A stretch of 13,361 bases of DNA from Kiritimatiellales bacterium (GCA_030630445.1 DAOVNC010000051.1:1-13361); one strand, 5' to 3'; positions 1 to 7,176 are shown, counted from the first letter of the stretch. A program made the numbers and translations. Notes: a model not told the origin generated them from the letters alone.

Positions 1-311
1 CAGTTGATATCGACCCAGTCGAAGAGCCCCGTCTGCTCAACATACTTCGCGGCCTCGGCCAGAGCCTGCGGATCGCGCCCGAAGATGTGCCCGGCGATGG
101 GAGCCTCACTCTTGGAGGTTTCTAATACCTGAAAGGTTTTTTCGGAGTCGCGGCGGATGCCCTCGGCGCTGGTGAGCTCGGAATAGACCGCGCCCGCGCC
201 GTGCTCAAGACAGAGCGTGCGCATCGCGGCATCGGTGTAGCCCGCCATCGGCGCGAGCACCACGGGATACTCGATTTCCACCGTTCCGAATTTTAGGGGG
301 GTCAATTGCAT
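1..311 (-). CDS. tRNA-dihydrouridine synthase (DusB-type), N-terminal part
   Basis: This is the first 103 codons of a gene that continues past the left edge. Translated from the ATG at 311, it begins MQLTPLKFGTVEIEYPVVLA and carries the FMN-binding APMAGYTDAAMR motif near residues 20-31. A GAGAVYSE segment follows, and the visible part ends in WVDIN, which in this family leads into the MGCP motif. Known family role: Dus enzymes reduce uridine to 5,6-dihydrouridine in the tRNA D-loop, using FMN and NADPH in the cytoplasm. The overall layout is most like DusB, but the catalytic Cys loop and the C-terminal tRNA-binding domain lie outside the window, so the subtype is not certain. No Shine-Dalgarno sequence precedes the ATG. 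A TATAAA on the minus strand lies only 12 nt upstream. It is divergent from the unknown membrane protein at 388. Confidence 0.88.
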   Translation of the reverse strand, partial: MQLTPLKFGTVEIEYPVVLAPMAGYTDAAMRTLCLEHGAGAVYSELTSAEGIRRDSEKTFQVLETSKSEAPIAGHIFGRDPQALAEAAKYVEQTGLFDWVDIN

Positions 312-325
312 GGATTGACTGAATT

Positions 326-331
326 TATAAT
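326..331 (+). promoter_or_regulatory. Candidate -10 element, possibly bidirectional
   Basis: A perfect TATAAT at 326-331 lies in the 76-nt gap between the divergent dus and membrane-protein genes. It is about 56 nt upstream of the plus-strand ATG at 388. Read on the minus strand, the overlapping bases 329-324 give TATAAA, 12 nt before the dus ATG. No good -35 hexamer sits at 16-18 nt spacing on either strand; TTGACT at 315-320 is too close. The assignment rests on one hexamer in an AT-rich gap. Confidence 0.3.
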
Positions 332-387
332 GGGCATTTGGGGAACAAACCATTTTAATGGCTCTGAATTTTAAATGGAGTCGAACT

Positions 388-1050
388 ATGCCCGGTTTTA
401 TTATTGTTGTGATCTGCATTGTGGGAGCCATTGTTTGGGGCCTTTATGCTGGCAAGAAGCGACGGGAGGAGATGGGCGCGCTGGCAGCGACGCTGAGTCT
501 GCAATTTTCCGGCGAACGGGATTACCAGATAGCCGATCGCTACGCCTTCCTCGACAAGCTGCGGCAAGGGTCGAACCGCTACGCCTACAACATCATCACC
601 GGCGACTATCAAGGCCATGGGGTTGCAGCGTTCGACTACCACTATGAAACCCATTCGACCGACTCGAAGGGGCGGCGGCAAACCCACCACCACCATTTTT
701 CTTTCTTTATCCTGACGCTGGACAAGTATTTTCCCGAACTGACGATTGCGAAAGAAAGCTTCTTTTCCAAAATCGCGCAAGCGGTTGGGTTTGATGATAT
801 TGATTTTGAGTCGCACGAGTTTTCGAAAAAGTTCGTCGTGCGGTCGAAGGACAAGAAGTTTGCGTACGACTTCTGCAACGCGCAAATGATCGACTACCTG
901 CTTGGCCACCCCGACATTAACATCGAGGTCGACCAAAACTCGCTCGCGCTCGGCTTCGGCTCCAAGCTAAAGGTCGAGCAGATCGAGCCGCACCTAAACC
1001 AACTCATCAAAATCCGCTCACTGATTCCAGACTATCTATTCAGCAAATAA
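388..1050 (+). CDS. Membrane-anchored protein of unknown function
   Basis: 220 residues. I do not recognise the family with confidence. The ATG at 388 is preferred over an in-frame ATG at 358 because GGAG (377-380) lies 7 nt before it and the protein then starts directly with a hydrophobic segment (residues 3-20). That segment is followed by a basic AGKKRREE stretch, consistent with one N-terminal membrane anchor and a cytoplasmic C-terminal domain. The soluble part has a beta-rich look around residues 60-112 (YNIITGDYQGHGVAAFDYHY, then a TDSKGRRQT turn and four histidines at 100-103). An alpha/beta region to the end includes SKKFVVRSKDKKFAYDF. Similar Y-x-G-x-x-x-x-x-FDY-x-Y proteins with one membrane anchor are common hypothetical proteins. 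It lies upstream of lemA on the same strand, separated by 103 nt containing a large inverted repeat. An envelope-related role is only a guess. Confidence 0.8.
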   Translation: MPGFIIVVICIVGAIVWGLYAGKKRREEMGALAATLSLQFSGERDYQIADRYAFLDKLRQGSNRYAYNIITGDYQGHGVAAFDYHYETHSTDSKGRRQTHHHHFSFFILTLDKYFPELTIAKESFFSKIAQAVGFDDIDFESHEFSKKFVVRSKDKKFAYDFCNAQMIDYLLGHPDINIEVDQNSLALGFGSKLKVEQIEPHLNQLIKIRSLIPDYLFSK

Positions 1051-1054
1051 CTTT

Positions 1055-1132
1055 GACAGGATAACAGGATGAACTGGATGCAGGAGGAAAGAGAAGAAGG
1101 GTTTAAAATCCTGTCCATCCTGTTATCCTGTC
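1055..1132. repeat. Long inverted repeat of ACAGGAT units, probable hairpin or terminator
   Basis: GACAGGATAACAGGAT at 1055-1070 and its exact reverse complement ATCCTGTTATCCTGTC at 1117-1132 form a perfect 16-bp dyad with a 46-nt middle. The left arm also behaves as a short tandem repeat of 8-9 nt units (ACAGGATA, ACAGGATGA, ACTGGATGC). The right arm has an extra upstream copy, ATCCTGTCC. It lies just after the stop codon at 1050 and just before lemA. No U-rich run follows directly (TCTAAAATTT). It could be a hairpin that ends or stabilises the upstream transcript, or a dispersed intergenic element. ACAGGATAACAGGAT-type repeats are, to my recollection, common between genes in several bacterial phyla. 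Confidence 0.7.
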
Positions 1133-1153
1133 TAAAATTTCCGAGGACATGAA

Positions 1154-1711
1154 ATGAGCCTGATACTTGTTGCTGTGGTTGTGCTGCTACCGGTGGTGTT
1201 TGTGGTTGCGACGTACAACACGCTGGTGGCGCTGCGGAACCATATTTCCGAGGCGTGGAGCAATATCGATACGGAGCTGAAGCGGCGCTACGAACTGATC
1301 CCGAACCTGGTGGCGACGGTGAAGGGCTATGCCCAACACGAGCGCGAAACGCTGGAGCGGGTCGTCGAACTGCGCAAGCAGTGCATGGCCGACCACGGCA
1401 GCGTCAGCCATCAGGAAGGAACCGAAAAGCAACTCGTCGGCGCGATGCAGAAACTGTTGGCGGTGGCGGAGGCCTACCCCGATCTGAAGGCCGATAAAAA
1501 CTACCTCGAACTGCAGAAGGAACTGGTCAACACCGAAGACCGCATCCAGGCGGCACGGCGTTTCTACAACGGCAACGTGCGAGACTATAAAAACAAGTGC
1601 GAGACGTTCCCCAGCAACCTTGTTGCAGGAATGTTCGGATTCAAGCCGCGCGATTTTTTCAACGTCGATCCCGCCGTGCACGAAGCGCCAGACCTGAAAC
1701 TTGAAACTTGA
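1154..1711 (+). CDS. lemA: LemA family membrane protein
   Basis: 185 residues, the usual LemA length. Residues 1-19 are a hydrophobic N-terminal anchor. The rest is the long-helix LemA domain with nearly all hallmark segments: YNTLVALRN (21-29), EAWSNID (33-39), LKRRYELIPNLVATVKGYA (42-60), AYPDLKADKNYLELQ (107-121), ARRFYNGNVRDY (134-145) and a C-terminal FGFKPRDFF (161-169). The start is fixed by GAGG (1144-1147), 6 nt before the ATG; an ATG at 1149 is followed at once by a stop. LemA proteins are envelope-associated helical proteins without a settled biochemical role. They often neighbour M48/HtpX-like proteases or TPM-domain proteins. Here an M48 protease lies about 2.4 kb away on the other strand. 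The LOG-family gene starts 16 nt after the lemA stop, so the two are probably cotranscribed. Confidence 0.95.
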   Translation: MSLILVAVVVLLPVVFVVATYNTLVALRNHISEAWSNIDTELKRRYELIPNLVATVKGYAQHERETLERVVELRKQCMADHGSVSHQEGTEKQLVGAMQKLLAVAEAYPDLKADKNYLELQKELVNTEDRIQAARRFYNGNVRDYKNKCETFPSNLVAGMFGFKPRDFFNVDPAVHEAPDLKLET

Positions 1712-1727
1712 AAATGGGAGTTCCGGC

Positions 1728-2453
1728 ATGACCAGTCCACCGAAAGCCTACGAAAACATTCCGTTCCTAAACAGCGACCCTTGCCGCCCTGTACGGCTTC
1801 AACTTGAATATCTCCATCCCGAAACAACGATGGAGGAACAAGGGATCAAATCCACCATCGTGCTTTTTGGTAGTGCACGGATTCCTTCGCCCGAGATTGC
1901 AGCGGACTGTGCGAATGAAAAACTAGCAGGGCTTGTTCCCTATTACGAAGAGGCTCGCAAGCTGGCAGGCATCGTCAGCACCACCTGCCAAACCAACCAT
2001 GAATGCGAATATGTGATCATTACCGGCGGGGGCGGAGGCATCATGGAGGCCGGCAACCGGGGAGCGGAGGAGATCGGCTGCAAATCGATCTCGCTCAACA
2101 TCACCCTGCCGCACGAGCAGGAGCCCAACCCCTACGTCACCCCGGAGCTTACCTTCGAGTTCCGCTATTTCCATATGCGCAAAATGCACTTTCTGTCGCG
2201 CGCCAAGGCGGTCTGCATCTTTCCCGGCGGCTTCGGCACGTTCGACGAACTCTTCGAGGCGCTCACCCTGATTCAAACCGGAAAGATCGACCCGATGCCG
2301 GTGATCCTCTTCGGCAGCGAGCACTGGAAACGGCTTGTCGACTGGGACTACCTTGCGGAGTGCGGGCTCATCAGCCCAAAGGATCTCGACCTGCTGACCT
2401 TCTGCGACACCGCCGAAGACGCATGGAAGGCGATCACCAATTATTATGCATAG
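1728..2453 (+). CDS. LOG family protein (lysine decarboxylase-like Rossmann fold)
   Basis: 241 residues. The start at 1728 is preferred over an in-frame TTG at 1701 because GGGAG (1716-1720) lies 7 nt upstream and the TTG would overlap lemA. The fold is marked by VLFGSAR (45-51), the glycine-rich ITGGGGGIMEAGNRGA (98-113), R151 in a HMRKMHF segment, and PGGFGTFDELFE (166-177). The last is the PGGxGTxxE signature of the LOG/TIGR00730 family. Proven members are cytokinin riboside 5'-monophosphate phosphoribohydrolases, which cleave nucleotide N-glycosidic bonds; related bacterial members act on AMP or other nucleotides. The older name lysine decarboxylase is not supported by biochemistry. The region between the first strand and the GGGGG loop (about residues 55-95) is long compared with short LOG proteins. 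Substrate cannot be read from sequence. It is the last gene of the plus-strand run and is convergent with the flippase gene. Confidence 0.9.
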   Translation: MTSPPKAYENIPFLNSDPCRPVRLQLEYLHPETTMEEQGIKSTIVLFGSARIPSPEIAADCANEKLAGLVPYYEEARKLAGIVSTTCQTNHECEYVIITGGGGGIMEAGNRGAEEIGCKSISLNITLPHEQEPNPYVTPELTFEFRYFHMRKMHFLSRAKAVCIFPGGFGTFDELFEALTLIQTGKIDPMPVILFGSEHWKRLVDWDYLAECGLISPKDLDLLTFCDTAEDAWKAITNYYA

Positions 2454-2456
2454 GTT

Positions 2457-2483
2457 GTGAAGTGGAACTTCTCCCTACTTCAC
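2457..2483. terminator. Weak hairpin in the convergent gap
   Basis: GTGAAGT (2457-2463) pairs with ACTTCAC (2477-2483) across a 13-nt loop, in the 21-nt gap between the LOG gene and the flippase gene. The right arm overlaps the flippase stop codon (2475-2477). An alternative shorter pairing, GAAGT with ACTTC, exists inside the loop. No T-tract follows on either strand, so a shared bidirectional terminator is possible but weakly supported. Confidence 0.3.
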
Positions 2484-4076
2484 GAACATGCGCAGCACCC
2501 GGTTGAGCGGGGCGATTCCCAGCGCCTGGAAGTCCGCCACATCGGCTTTCCGCACCAGCCGCAACAGGCGCACAAGCAGCAGGAAGACCAACAGGTAGGC
2601 CGCCCCGATGGCGAACAGCAGCCCGAGGTTGATCCAATCGGGCGCGAAGCGTTCGAATATCCGGAGTTTCCCGGCCAGCCCATGGAAGGCTGCGCCTTCG
2701 AACGCCAGCACGGCAACCAGTCGAAGAACGAAGCCCCCCGGGAAGTAGATACCGCCGAGGATGCGGCGAACCACCATGAGCCGCGGAACGATGGTGAGGA
2801 GGAATGTACCCAGCACGGCGCATACCCCACCCCAGCCCCCCCAGCGCAGATGCACGATCAAGAGCCAGTCGAGGAACAGGTTCACGGCAATCTGAAGACC
2901 CATCATCGGCAGCATGTTGTGCACCTTTTCCTTCGCCTTAAGCGCCATGGAAAGAGGCATGGAGAATAGGGGCAAAACCAAGACAATGCAAAAGGCCGAG
3001 GCGAATTCACCGGCCTGGTCCATCGCGCCTTTGTAGATGATGTGATAGGCCGCCGGAGCAAAAAACGCCCCCAGTATGGCAAGGGGCAGGGAAACCATGG
3101 CCAATAGTTTATAGAACGAAACGATCAGTCGTCCGAGGCAGTTTTCGTCCTTCACGTAGGCCTCGGCGAATGCGGCGGTAAAGAGCGACAGCAGGGCCAG
3201 CGGAATGAAGGTGACAATAGTGAACGGCAGGGTATAGCCCAAGTCGTACATCCCCGCCACGGTCATCCCGCCGACCGCTGCAAGGAAGAACACCTCGGAA
3301 TACTTGAACATGGCCATGCGGAGGATCGCGCTCAACATGGCCGTACCCGAAAACTTCAGCGCACGGCGCTTGCCGATCCCGTACGGCAGCGTTCGCCACG
3401 ACAGCCCGCGCACATGGCGGACAAGCAGTGCCGCACCCAGCGTGTAGACCATGCCAATGGAGAACATCTGCACCAAGAACACCGTGGAAACCTCGGGATT
3501 GGCGGCCAGCCAAACCGCGAGCACCACGAGCCACACCCCGCCTTGGCTGATGGAAAGCAGGGCCACGGTGCGCGTCTTGAAAACGGAGGTAAAAACCGTC
3601 GCGACAAACTCCTTGAACAACAATAGGCCCACCAGTCCGCACGCAAGCATCAGGTAAAAACGGAAATGCACAACGTGCTCCGCGTTGAACAGATGCTGCA
3701 ACGGCTCCGCCAGGTTAAACAGCACCACCGTGACCACGCACGTGGCCATTAGCTGCAACACGGCGGATTTCCAAAGCAGGTGGATCAACCCGCGGCGGTT
3801 GCGATGGCTGGCCAGTTCGGGAATGTAGCGCATCAGCGCCGAACCCAGGCCTAGGCCGCAAACCACCAGCAGGTAGGCGGCGATGTTGCTCATCAGACTG
3901 AACACACCAAACTTTTCGGCGCCTAGCCCGTTGACGGTGAGTACGCTTATGCCGAAATAGACAAAGAAAAGAACCAGCTTCCCGAGCACCATCCACGGAA
4001 CCCCGCTGACGGCCTCGCGCGAAAAGAACCCCCCTCCCCCCTTGTGCAGCTCATGGTTGTGGGATGGGTCGGTCAT
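2475..4076 (-). CDS. Polysaccharide flippase (Wzx/MATE-like, MOP superfamily)
   Basis: 533 residues, strongly hydrophobic, with about 12-14 predicted membrane segments and short basic loops. The first segment (28-48) and the FGVFSLMSNIAAYLLVVCGL stretch (56-75), followed by a RYIPEL loop, match the start of oligosaccharide flippases of the Polysacc_synt/MVF group. These flip lipid-linked glycan units from the cytoplasmic to the outer leaflet for O-antigen, capsule or exopolysaccharide assembly. Length is slightly above the usual 420-510 residues. No glycosyltransferases are near, so the substrate is unknown. It is third in a parB-M48-flippase cluster; its ATG lies 17 nt after the M48 stop and has no clear Shine-Dalgarno sequence, which fits translational coupling. 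Codons 12-16 contain the G6-A-G6 tract described separately. A MATE exporter is the alternative, but the loop pattern favours a flippase. Confidence 0.88.
   Translation of the reverse strand: MTDPSHNHELHKGGGGFFSREAVSGVPWMVLGKLVLFFVYFGISVLTVNGLGAEKFGVFSLMSNIAAYLLVVCGLGLGSALMRYIPELASHRNRRGLIHLLWKSAVLQLMATCVVTVVLFNLAEPLQHLFNAEHVVHFRFYLMLACGLVGLLLFKEFVATVFTSVFKTRTVALLSISQGGVWLVVLAVWLAANPEVSTVFLVQMFSIGMVYTLGAALLVRHVRGLSWRTLPYGIGKRRALKFSGTAMLSAILRMAMFKYSEVFFLAAVGGMTVAGMYDLGYTLPFTIVTFIPLALLSLFTAAFAEAYVKDENCLGRLIVSFYKLLAMVSLPLAILGAFFAPAAYHIIYKGAMDQAGEFASAFCIVLVLPLFSMPLSMALKAKEKVHNMLPMMGLQIAVNLFLDWLLIVHLRWGGWGGVCAVLGTFLLTIVPRLMVVRRILGGIYFPGGFVLRLVAVLAFEGAAFHGLAGKLRIFERFAPDWINLGLLFAIGAAYLLVFLLLVRLLRLVRKADVADFQALGIAPLNRVLRMFVK
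4029..4041 (-). repeat. Near-homopolymer G6-A-G6 tract in the flippase N-terminus
   Basis: On the plus strand the sequence is C6-T-C6. On the coding (minus) strand it reads GGGGGGAGGGGGG, encoding the four glycines at residues 13-16 of the flippase. Tracts of this kind can slip during replication and switch reading frame, or may simply encode a flexible leader. It also resembles an over-strong Shine-Dalgarno sequence, but no start codon lies at suitable spacing behind it. Confidence 0.75.
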
Positions 4077-4093
4077 GGTTTGGGAGTGCTGGC

Positions 4094-5215
4094 CTATCGC
4101 CCGCGAGCGCGCTCGATGCGGCGGACCATCGATGGATGGCTATGCATCAGGAATTCGACCCACGCCGCCGGTTCCTTGTTGGAGAGGTTTTGGTCGGCCA
4201 GCTTCTCGAAAGCCGAAACCAGCGCATCCGACGAACCCATCTTTTCGATGGCGTAGGCATCGGCGGCAAACTCGCGGCGGCGGGAGTGCATGTTGGCAAA
4301 CGGCATCGAAACGAGCGAAAAGACGAACAGGCTGAAAATAAACAGCGGCGCGGTTCCAATGTCGTAGATATTCGCAAACCCCAGCACCCCGGAAAGCTGG
4401 GTGAGGCAGAGGTGGGAAATATAAAACCCGATGAGCGCGAGTATGGACCCGGTGAACATCAGGCGCACAATATCGCGGTTTTTATAGTGGCCCACCTCGT
4501 GTGCCAGGATGGCTAGGATTTCCTCCTGCGAGTAGCCGGAAAGCAGCGTATCGCCCAGGATGATCCGCCGGGTGCGGCCGATGCCGGTAAACGCGGCGTT
4601 GGCCGTGTTGGTCTTGGCTTCCAACCCCCATTTGAAAACGCCGACCACCTTGATGCCCGCCTCCTCCATCATCGCACGCACCGCCTGGGTGAGGTCGCCC
4701 TCTTCGAGGGGTTCGAACTTGTGGAACAACGGCATGATCACCACCGGCATGAGCGTCGAAAGCACGATGCCGAACAGGATGTAGAAAAGCGTGGCAAACA
4801 ACCACCACCAGTTCGGCATCCAGCGCAACAGGGCGTAGATCACCGAGAAGAGGACGGTAGCCAACGCGAGGTCGATCAGCAACGACTTGACGAAATCGGA
4901 AAACCATTCGCCGAAGGTTTCGTTCGAAAGTTCATAGTGGTGTTCCAGCACGTGGCCACTGTAGTAGGAAAGCGGGAACATGCAGGCCGTAAACCCAAAA
5001 ACGGCGATAGCCGTATAAGCCGCGTTCGTCACATACCAAAGGCTCTCGCCAAAGTGCGCAACCAAGCCATCGGCCAAGGCGGCGGAGGCGCCTGTGAACT
5101 GGAACACCGCCAGCAAGCCAGCCACCAGCAGGATCTGGACGACGAACAATCGGTTGTGGATGGCGTCGTATTCCTTCGCCAAGACCTCGCGTTCAGTTGC
5201 CTTGGAATCGTCCAT
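4094..5215 (-). CDS. M48 family membrane metalloprotease (Ste24/CAAX protease 1-like)
   Basis: 373 residues. The zinc protease motif HEVGH is at 239-243 (LAHEVGHYKNRD). The third zinc ligand is probably E315 in REFAADAYA, and a C-terminal HSHPSMVRRI (358-367) matches the H-S-H-P-x-x-x-x-R-I end of Ste24-type enzymes. Several hydrophobic segments precede the catalytic core (about 23-45, 62-82, 111-132, 138-160) and two follow it (about 252-271 and 288-306), as in the M48 N-terminal domain plus peptidase arrangement. Length is a little under yeast Ste24 (about 450) but above HtpX (about 290). Eukaryotic members cleave CAAX prenyl proteins; bacterial members are thought to act in membrane-protein quality control. 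The substrate here is unknown. The ATG comes 3 nt after the parB stop, which strongly suggests coupling. Confidence 0.93.
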   Translation of the reverse strand: MDDSKATEREVLAKEYDAIHNRLFVVQILLVAGLLAVFQFTGASAALADGLVAHFGESLWYVTNAAYTAIAVFGFTACMFPLSYYSGHVLEHHYELSNETFGEWFSDFVKSLLIDLALATVLFSVIYALLRWMPNWWWLFATLFYILFGIVLSTLMPVVIMPLFHKFEPLEEGDLTQAVRAMMEEAGIKVVGVFKWGLEAKTNTANAAFTGIGRTRRIILGDTLLSGYSQEEILAILAHEVGHYKNRDIVRLMFTGSILALIGFYISHLCLTQLSGVLGFANIYDIGTAPLFIFSLFVFSLVSMPFANMHSRRREFAADAYAIEKMGSSDALVSAFEKLADQNLSNKEPAAWVEFLMHSHPSMVRRIERARGR

Positions 5216-5218
5216 GGC

Positions 5219-6142
5219 TTAAAGCTCGCTTGAGTAGCCCACCAGCGTCAGCAGGCGGTCCAACTCGTCGTTGTCGTGAAAATCGATTTCGAGCGACCCC
5301 TTCACCTTGCGGCCATTGGTCAGTGTCCTTGACGGCGTGACGCGCACGCTGGTGCCGAAATACTGGTGAAGCTCGTCGGAAAGGGTATGCAGGTAGTCGC
5401 CCGGCAGATCCGGTTTTTCCGCGCGCGGCTTCTTCGGAGGCTGGCTGAGCTTCTTGACGATTTTTTCCAGCGCCCGGACGGATAGCCCCTCCTTGATGCT
5501 GCGCTTGGCGAGCAGCTCCTTTTCCTTGTCGCTATCCAGCGCCAGCAGCACCTTGGCATGGCCGACAGAGAGCAATCCCTCGGCCACATGCTTGCGGATG
5601 CGATCGGACAGTTCCAGCAACCGCAGCGCATTGGCGACCGACGCGCGGGCCTTGCCCACCTGCTTGGCCACCTGCTCCTGCGTGAGGTTGAATTTTTTCT
5701 GGAGCACCGCATAGCCCTCCGCCTCTTCGATGGGGTTGAGGTCTTCGCGTTGCAGGTTTTCGATCAGCGCAATTTCCAGCGCTTTTTCGTCGCTGGCTTC
5801 GACGACGATGATTGGAACCTTTTTCAGCAACGCGGCCTGCGCGGCGCGCAGGCGGCGCTCCCCGGCAATCAGCTCGAACTTGCTGCCGACCTCGCGGACG
5901 AGCAGCGGTTGGAGCACGCCGTGCACCTTAACGGAATCCACCAGTTCGGAGAGGGCTTCCGCATCGAAAGTATTGCGTGGCTGCCATGGGCTGGCCACCA
6001 CCTTGCTGACGGGCACATTGCGCACGCCCGCTTCCGGCGCGGATGCCGCAACCTTCTTCGTTGTGGCCTTCTTTTTGGCCGTTGTTCCGTCCTTGATCAG
6101 CGCGTCCAGCCCGCGCCCCAAACCGATATGTTTTCCAGCCAT
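5219..6142 (-). CDS. parB: Chromosome partitioning protein ParB
   Basis: 307 residues, typical for chromosomal ParB. Residues 1-16 hold the ParA-contacting LGRGLDALI motif (8-16), followed by a Lys/Ala/Thr-rich linker (17-40). The N-terminal ParB/Srx CTPase domain includes PWQPR (52-56), GVLQPLLVR (75-83) and GERRLRAAQ (94-102). The box ENLQREDLNPIEEAEGY (128-144) leads into the helix-turn-helix LTQEQVAKQVGKARASVANA (153-172). A C-terminal dimerisation segment ends in LDRLLTLVGYS (294-304). Known role: ParB loads at parS, slides as a CTP-dependent clamp and recruits SMC and ParA for origin segregation. The start is supported by GAGGAG five bases upstream. No parA is adjacent: the next gene upstream is a GH16 enzyme behind a likely terminator. 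No complete parS was seen. Confidence 0.96.
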   Translation of the reverse strand: MAGKHIGLGRGLDALIKDGTTAKKKATTKKVAASAPEAGVRNVPVSKVVASPWQPRNTFDAEALSELVDSVKVHGVLQPLLVREVGSKFELIAGERRLRAAQAALLKKVPIIVVEASDEKALEIALIENLQREDLNPIEEAEGYAVLQKKFNLTQEQVAKQVGKARASVANALRLLELSDRIRKHVAEGLLSVGHAKVLLALDSDKEKELLAKRSIKEGLSVRALEKIVKKLSQPPKKPRAEKPDLPGDYLHTLSDELHQYFGTSVRVTPSRTLTNGRKVKGSLEIDFHDNDELDRLLTLVGYSSEL

Positions 6143-6199
6143 GGTTGCTCCTCTTCCCTAAAATTCCAAAGGCCCGCATTTTCCATCCAAACCAGGGAA

Positions 6200-6228
6200 A
6201 TTAAAAGGTTAAACTTTGCTGTCGGCAA
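6200..6228 (-). promoter_or_regulatory. Candidate sigma-70-type promoter for parB
   Basis: On the minus strand TTGCCG (6228-6223) and TTTAAT (6205-6200) are separated by 17 nt. They match 4/6 and 5/6 of the consensus hexamers. A transcript would start about 50 nt before the parB ATG. It lies between the GH16 terminator candidate and parB, where a promoter for the parB-M48-flippase operon is expected. Confidence 0.35.
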
Positions 6229-6240
6229 AAGTTAATCAAG

Positions 6241-6267
6241 AAGCGCGGATATCCGATCCGCGCTTTT
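6241..6267. terminator. Hairpin downstream of the GH16 gene, probable terminator
   Basis: AAGCGCGGAT (6241-6250) and ATCCGCGCTT (6256-6265) form a perfect, GC-rich 10-bp stem with a 5-nt loop. On the minus strand it lies about 65 nt past the GH16 stop codon and is followed by CTTGATTAACTTTTG, a weak T-rich stretch. On the plus strand it runs into TTTT. It most likely ends the sulfatase-GH16 transcript before parB. Confidence 0.6.
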
Positions 6268-6332
6268 GAGCAATACCACGATAACCGCGCGTAGAACCTC
6301 GCAACAGACTTGCGAGTTAGCGGGACATTGAT

Positions 6333-7169
6333 CTACTCCTTTACCTGATAGACGCGGACATAGTCGATTTCATAGCGGGATGGAAATTCTGTGGCCGAGG
6401 GATCGCCACCAGCTTTCCCGCCGATGGCCAGGTTGACGAGGATGTAGTGGGGTTGGTGAAACGGGTTTTTGATGGAGTGGCCTTCGGGATTGAAGGTGTC
6501 CACCAGCTTGGTTTCGTTAAACAGCCGATCGTCTACGTAGAGCTTGATGCTCTCTTCATCCCAATCCATGCGCCAGATGTGAAACTGGTCGGCCCAGTCT
6601 TTTGGGAAACTTGAAACCGGCGTTTTGACGCTATCCCATTTCGGTGTAAATCGTTCTTGGGTGGCGCAGGCCACGTTGGCCAACAGCTTGCCTTGGTAGT
6701 ATTCCATAATATCGATTTCGCCGTTTCCGGGCCATTCGCCTTCGACACCCAGCGTCCAGAAGGCGGGCCACAGGCCGGGACGCACATCGATTTTGGCACG
6801 CATTTCAAAGCGACCGTATTTCCAGCTATGCAGTCCCTTCGTCTTCAGGCTGGCCGAAGTGTATTCGGCAAACTTCCCCTTGTTTCTCCAATGGTTGGAA
6901 CCTGGCTTGTGGTTGGCGTTCGGCACGCGCTCGCGTCGACCCTCGATCACGAGCATGCCGTTGGTGCAGGTTGCGTTGTCGGGTTGGTACCACTGGAGTT
7001 CGTTGTTGCGGACAAATCCGTGCTCGTAGATCCAGTTTCCGGGATTAGGAACCCCATCGATATTGAATTCGTCCGACCAAACGAGCTTGTAGTTGCATTC
7101 AAGTGCATGAGACGCCGGAGCCAGCAGCGCGGCGCAGAGGATGGGGCGTATGGCATTTTTTAGGTTCAT
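6333..7169 (-). CDS. Secreted GH16 family endo-glycanase (laminarinase-like)
   Basis: 278 residues from the ATG at 7169 (an ATG at 7178 adds three residues). Residues 1-22 form a signal peptide (short basic start, AIRPILCAALLAPASHA). The rest is a single GH16 jelly-roll: WSDEF (31-35), NELQWYQPDNA (56-66), SWKYGRFEMRAKI (115-127), GLWPAFWTLG (132-141), and the catalytic EIDIME (151-156) with E151 as predicted nucleophile, D153 and E156 as acid/base. It ends in YEIDYVRVYQ (266-275). GH16 enzymes cut beta-1,3/1,4-linked glucans or galactans with retention. The sequence style (NELQWY, YTSASL, GNGEIDIMEY) is nearest laminarinase-type beta-1,3-glucanases, but the sulfatase neighbour leaves sulfated galactans possible. 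No binding module or membrane anchor is seen. The gene follows the sulfatase by 52 nt on the same strand. The longer open frame reaching back to 7394 overlaps the sulfatase and lacks a signal peptide at its start. Confidence 0.92.
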   Translation of the reverse strand: MNLKNAIRPILCAALLAPASHALECNYKLVWSDEFNIDGVPNPGNWIYEHGFVRNNELQWYQPDNATCTNGMLVIEGRRERVPNANHKPGSNHWRNKGKFAEYTSASLKTKGLHSWKYGRFEMRAKIDVRPGLWPAFWTLGVEGEWPGNGEIDIMEYYQGKLLANVACATQERFTPKWDSVKTPVSSFPKDWADQFHIWRMDWDEESIKLYVDDRLFNETKLVDTFNPEGHSIKNPFHQPHYILVNLAIGGKAGGDPSATEFPSRYEIDYVRVYQVKE

Positions 7170-7176
7170 GCTAGTC

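Noticed and set aside
100..103. Possible CRISPR or tandem-repeat array anywhere in the window
   Set aside because: No regularly spaced direct repeats were found; the only repeated units are the ACAGGAT copies at 1055-1132.
315..320. TTGACT as a -35 box for the gene at 388
   Set aside because: It is only 5 nt from the TATAAT at 326, and no -10-like hexamer lies 16-18 nt downstream of it.
4721..5233. 170-codon plus-strand open frame opposite the M48 protease
   Set aside because: Low-complexity Arg/Gln/His-rich translation; antisense to the HEVGH protease.
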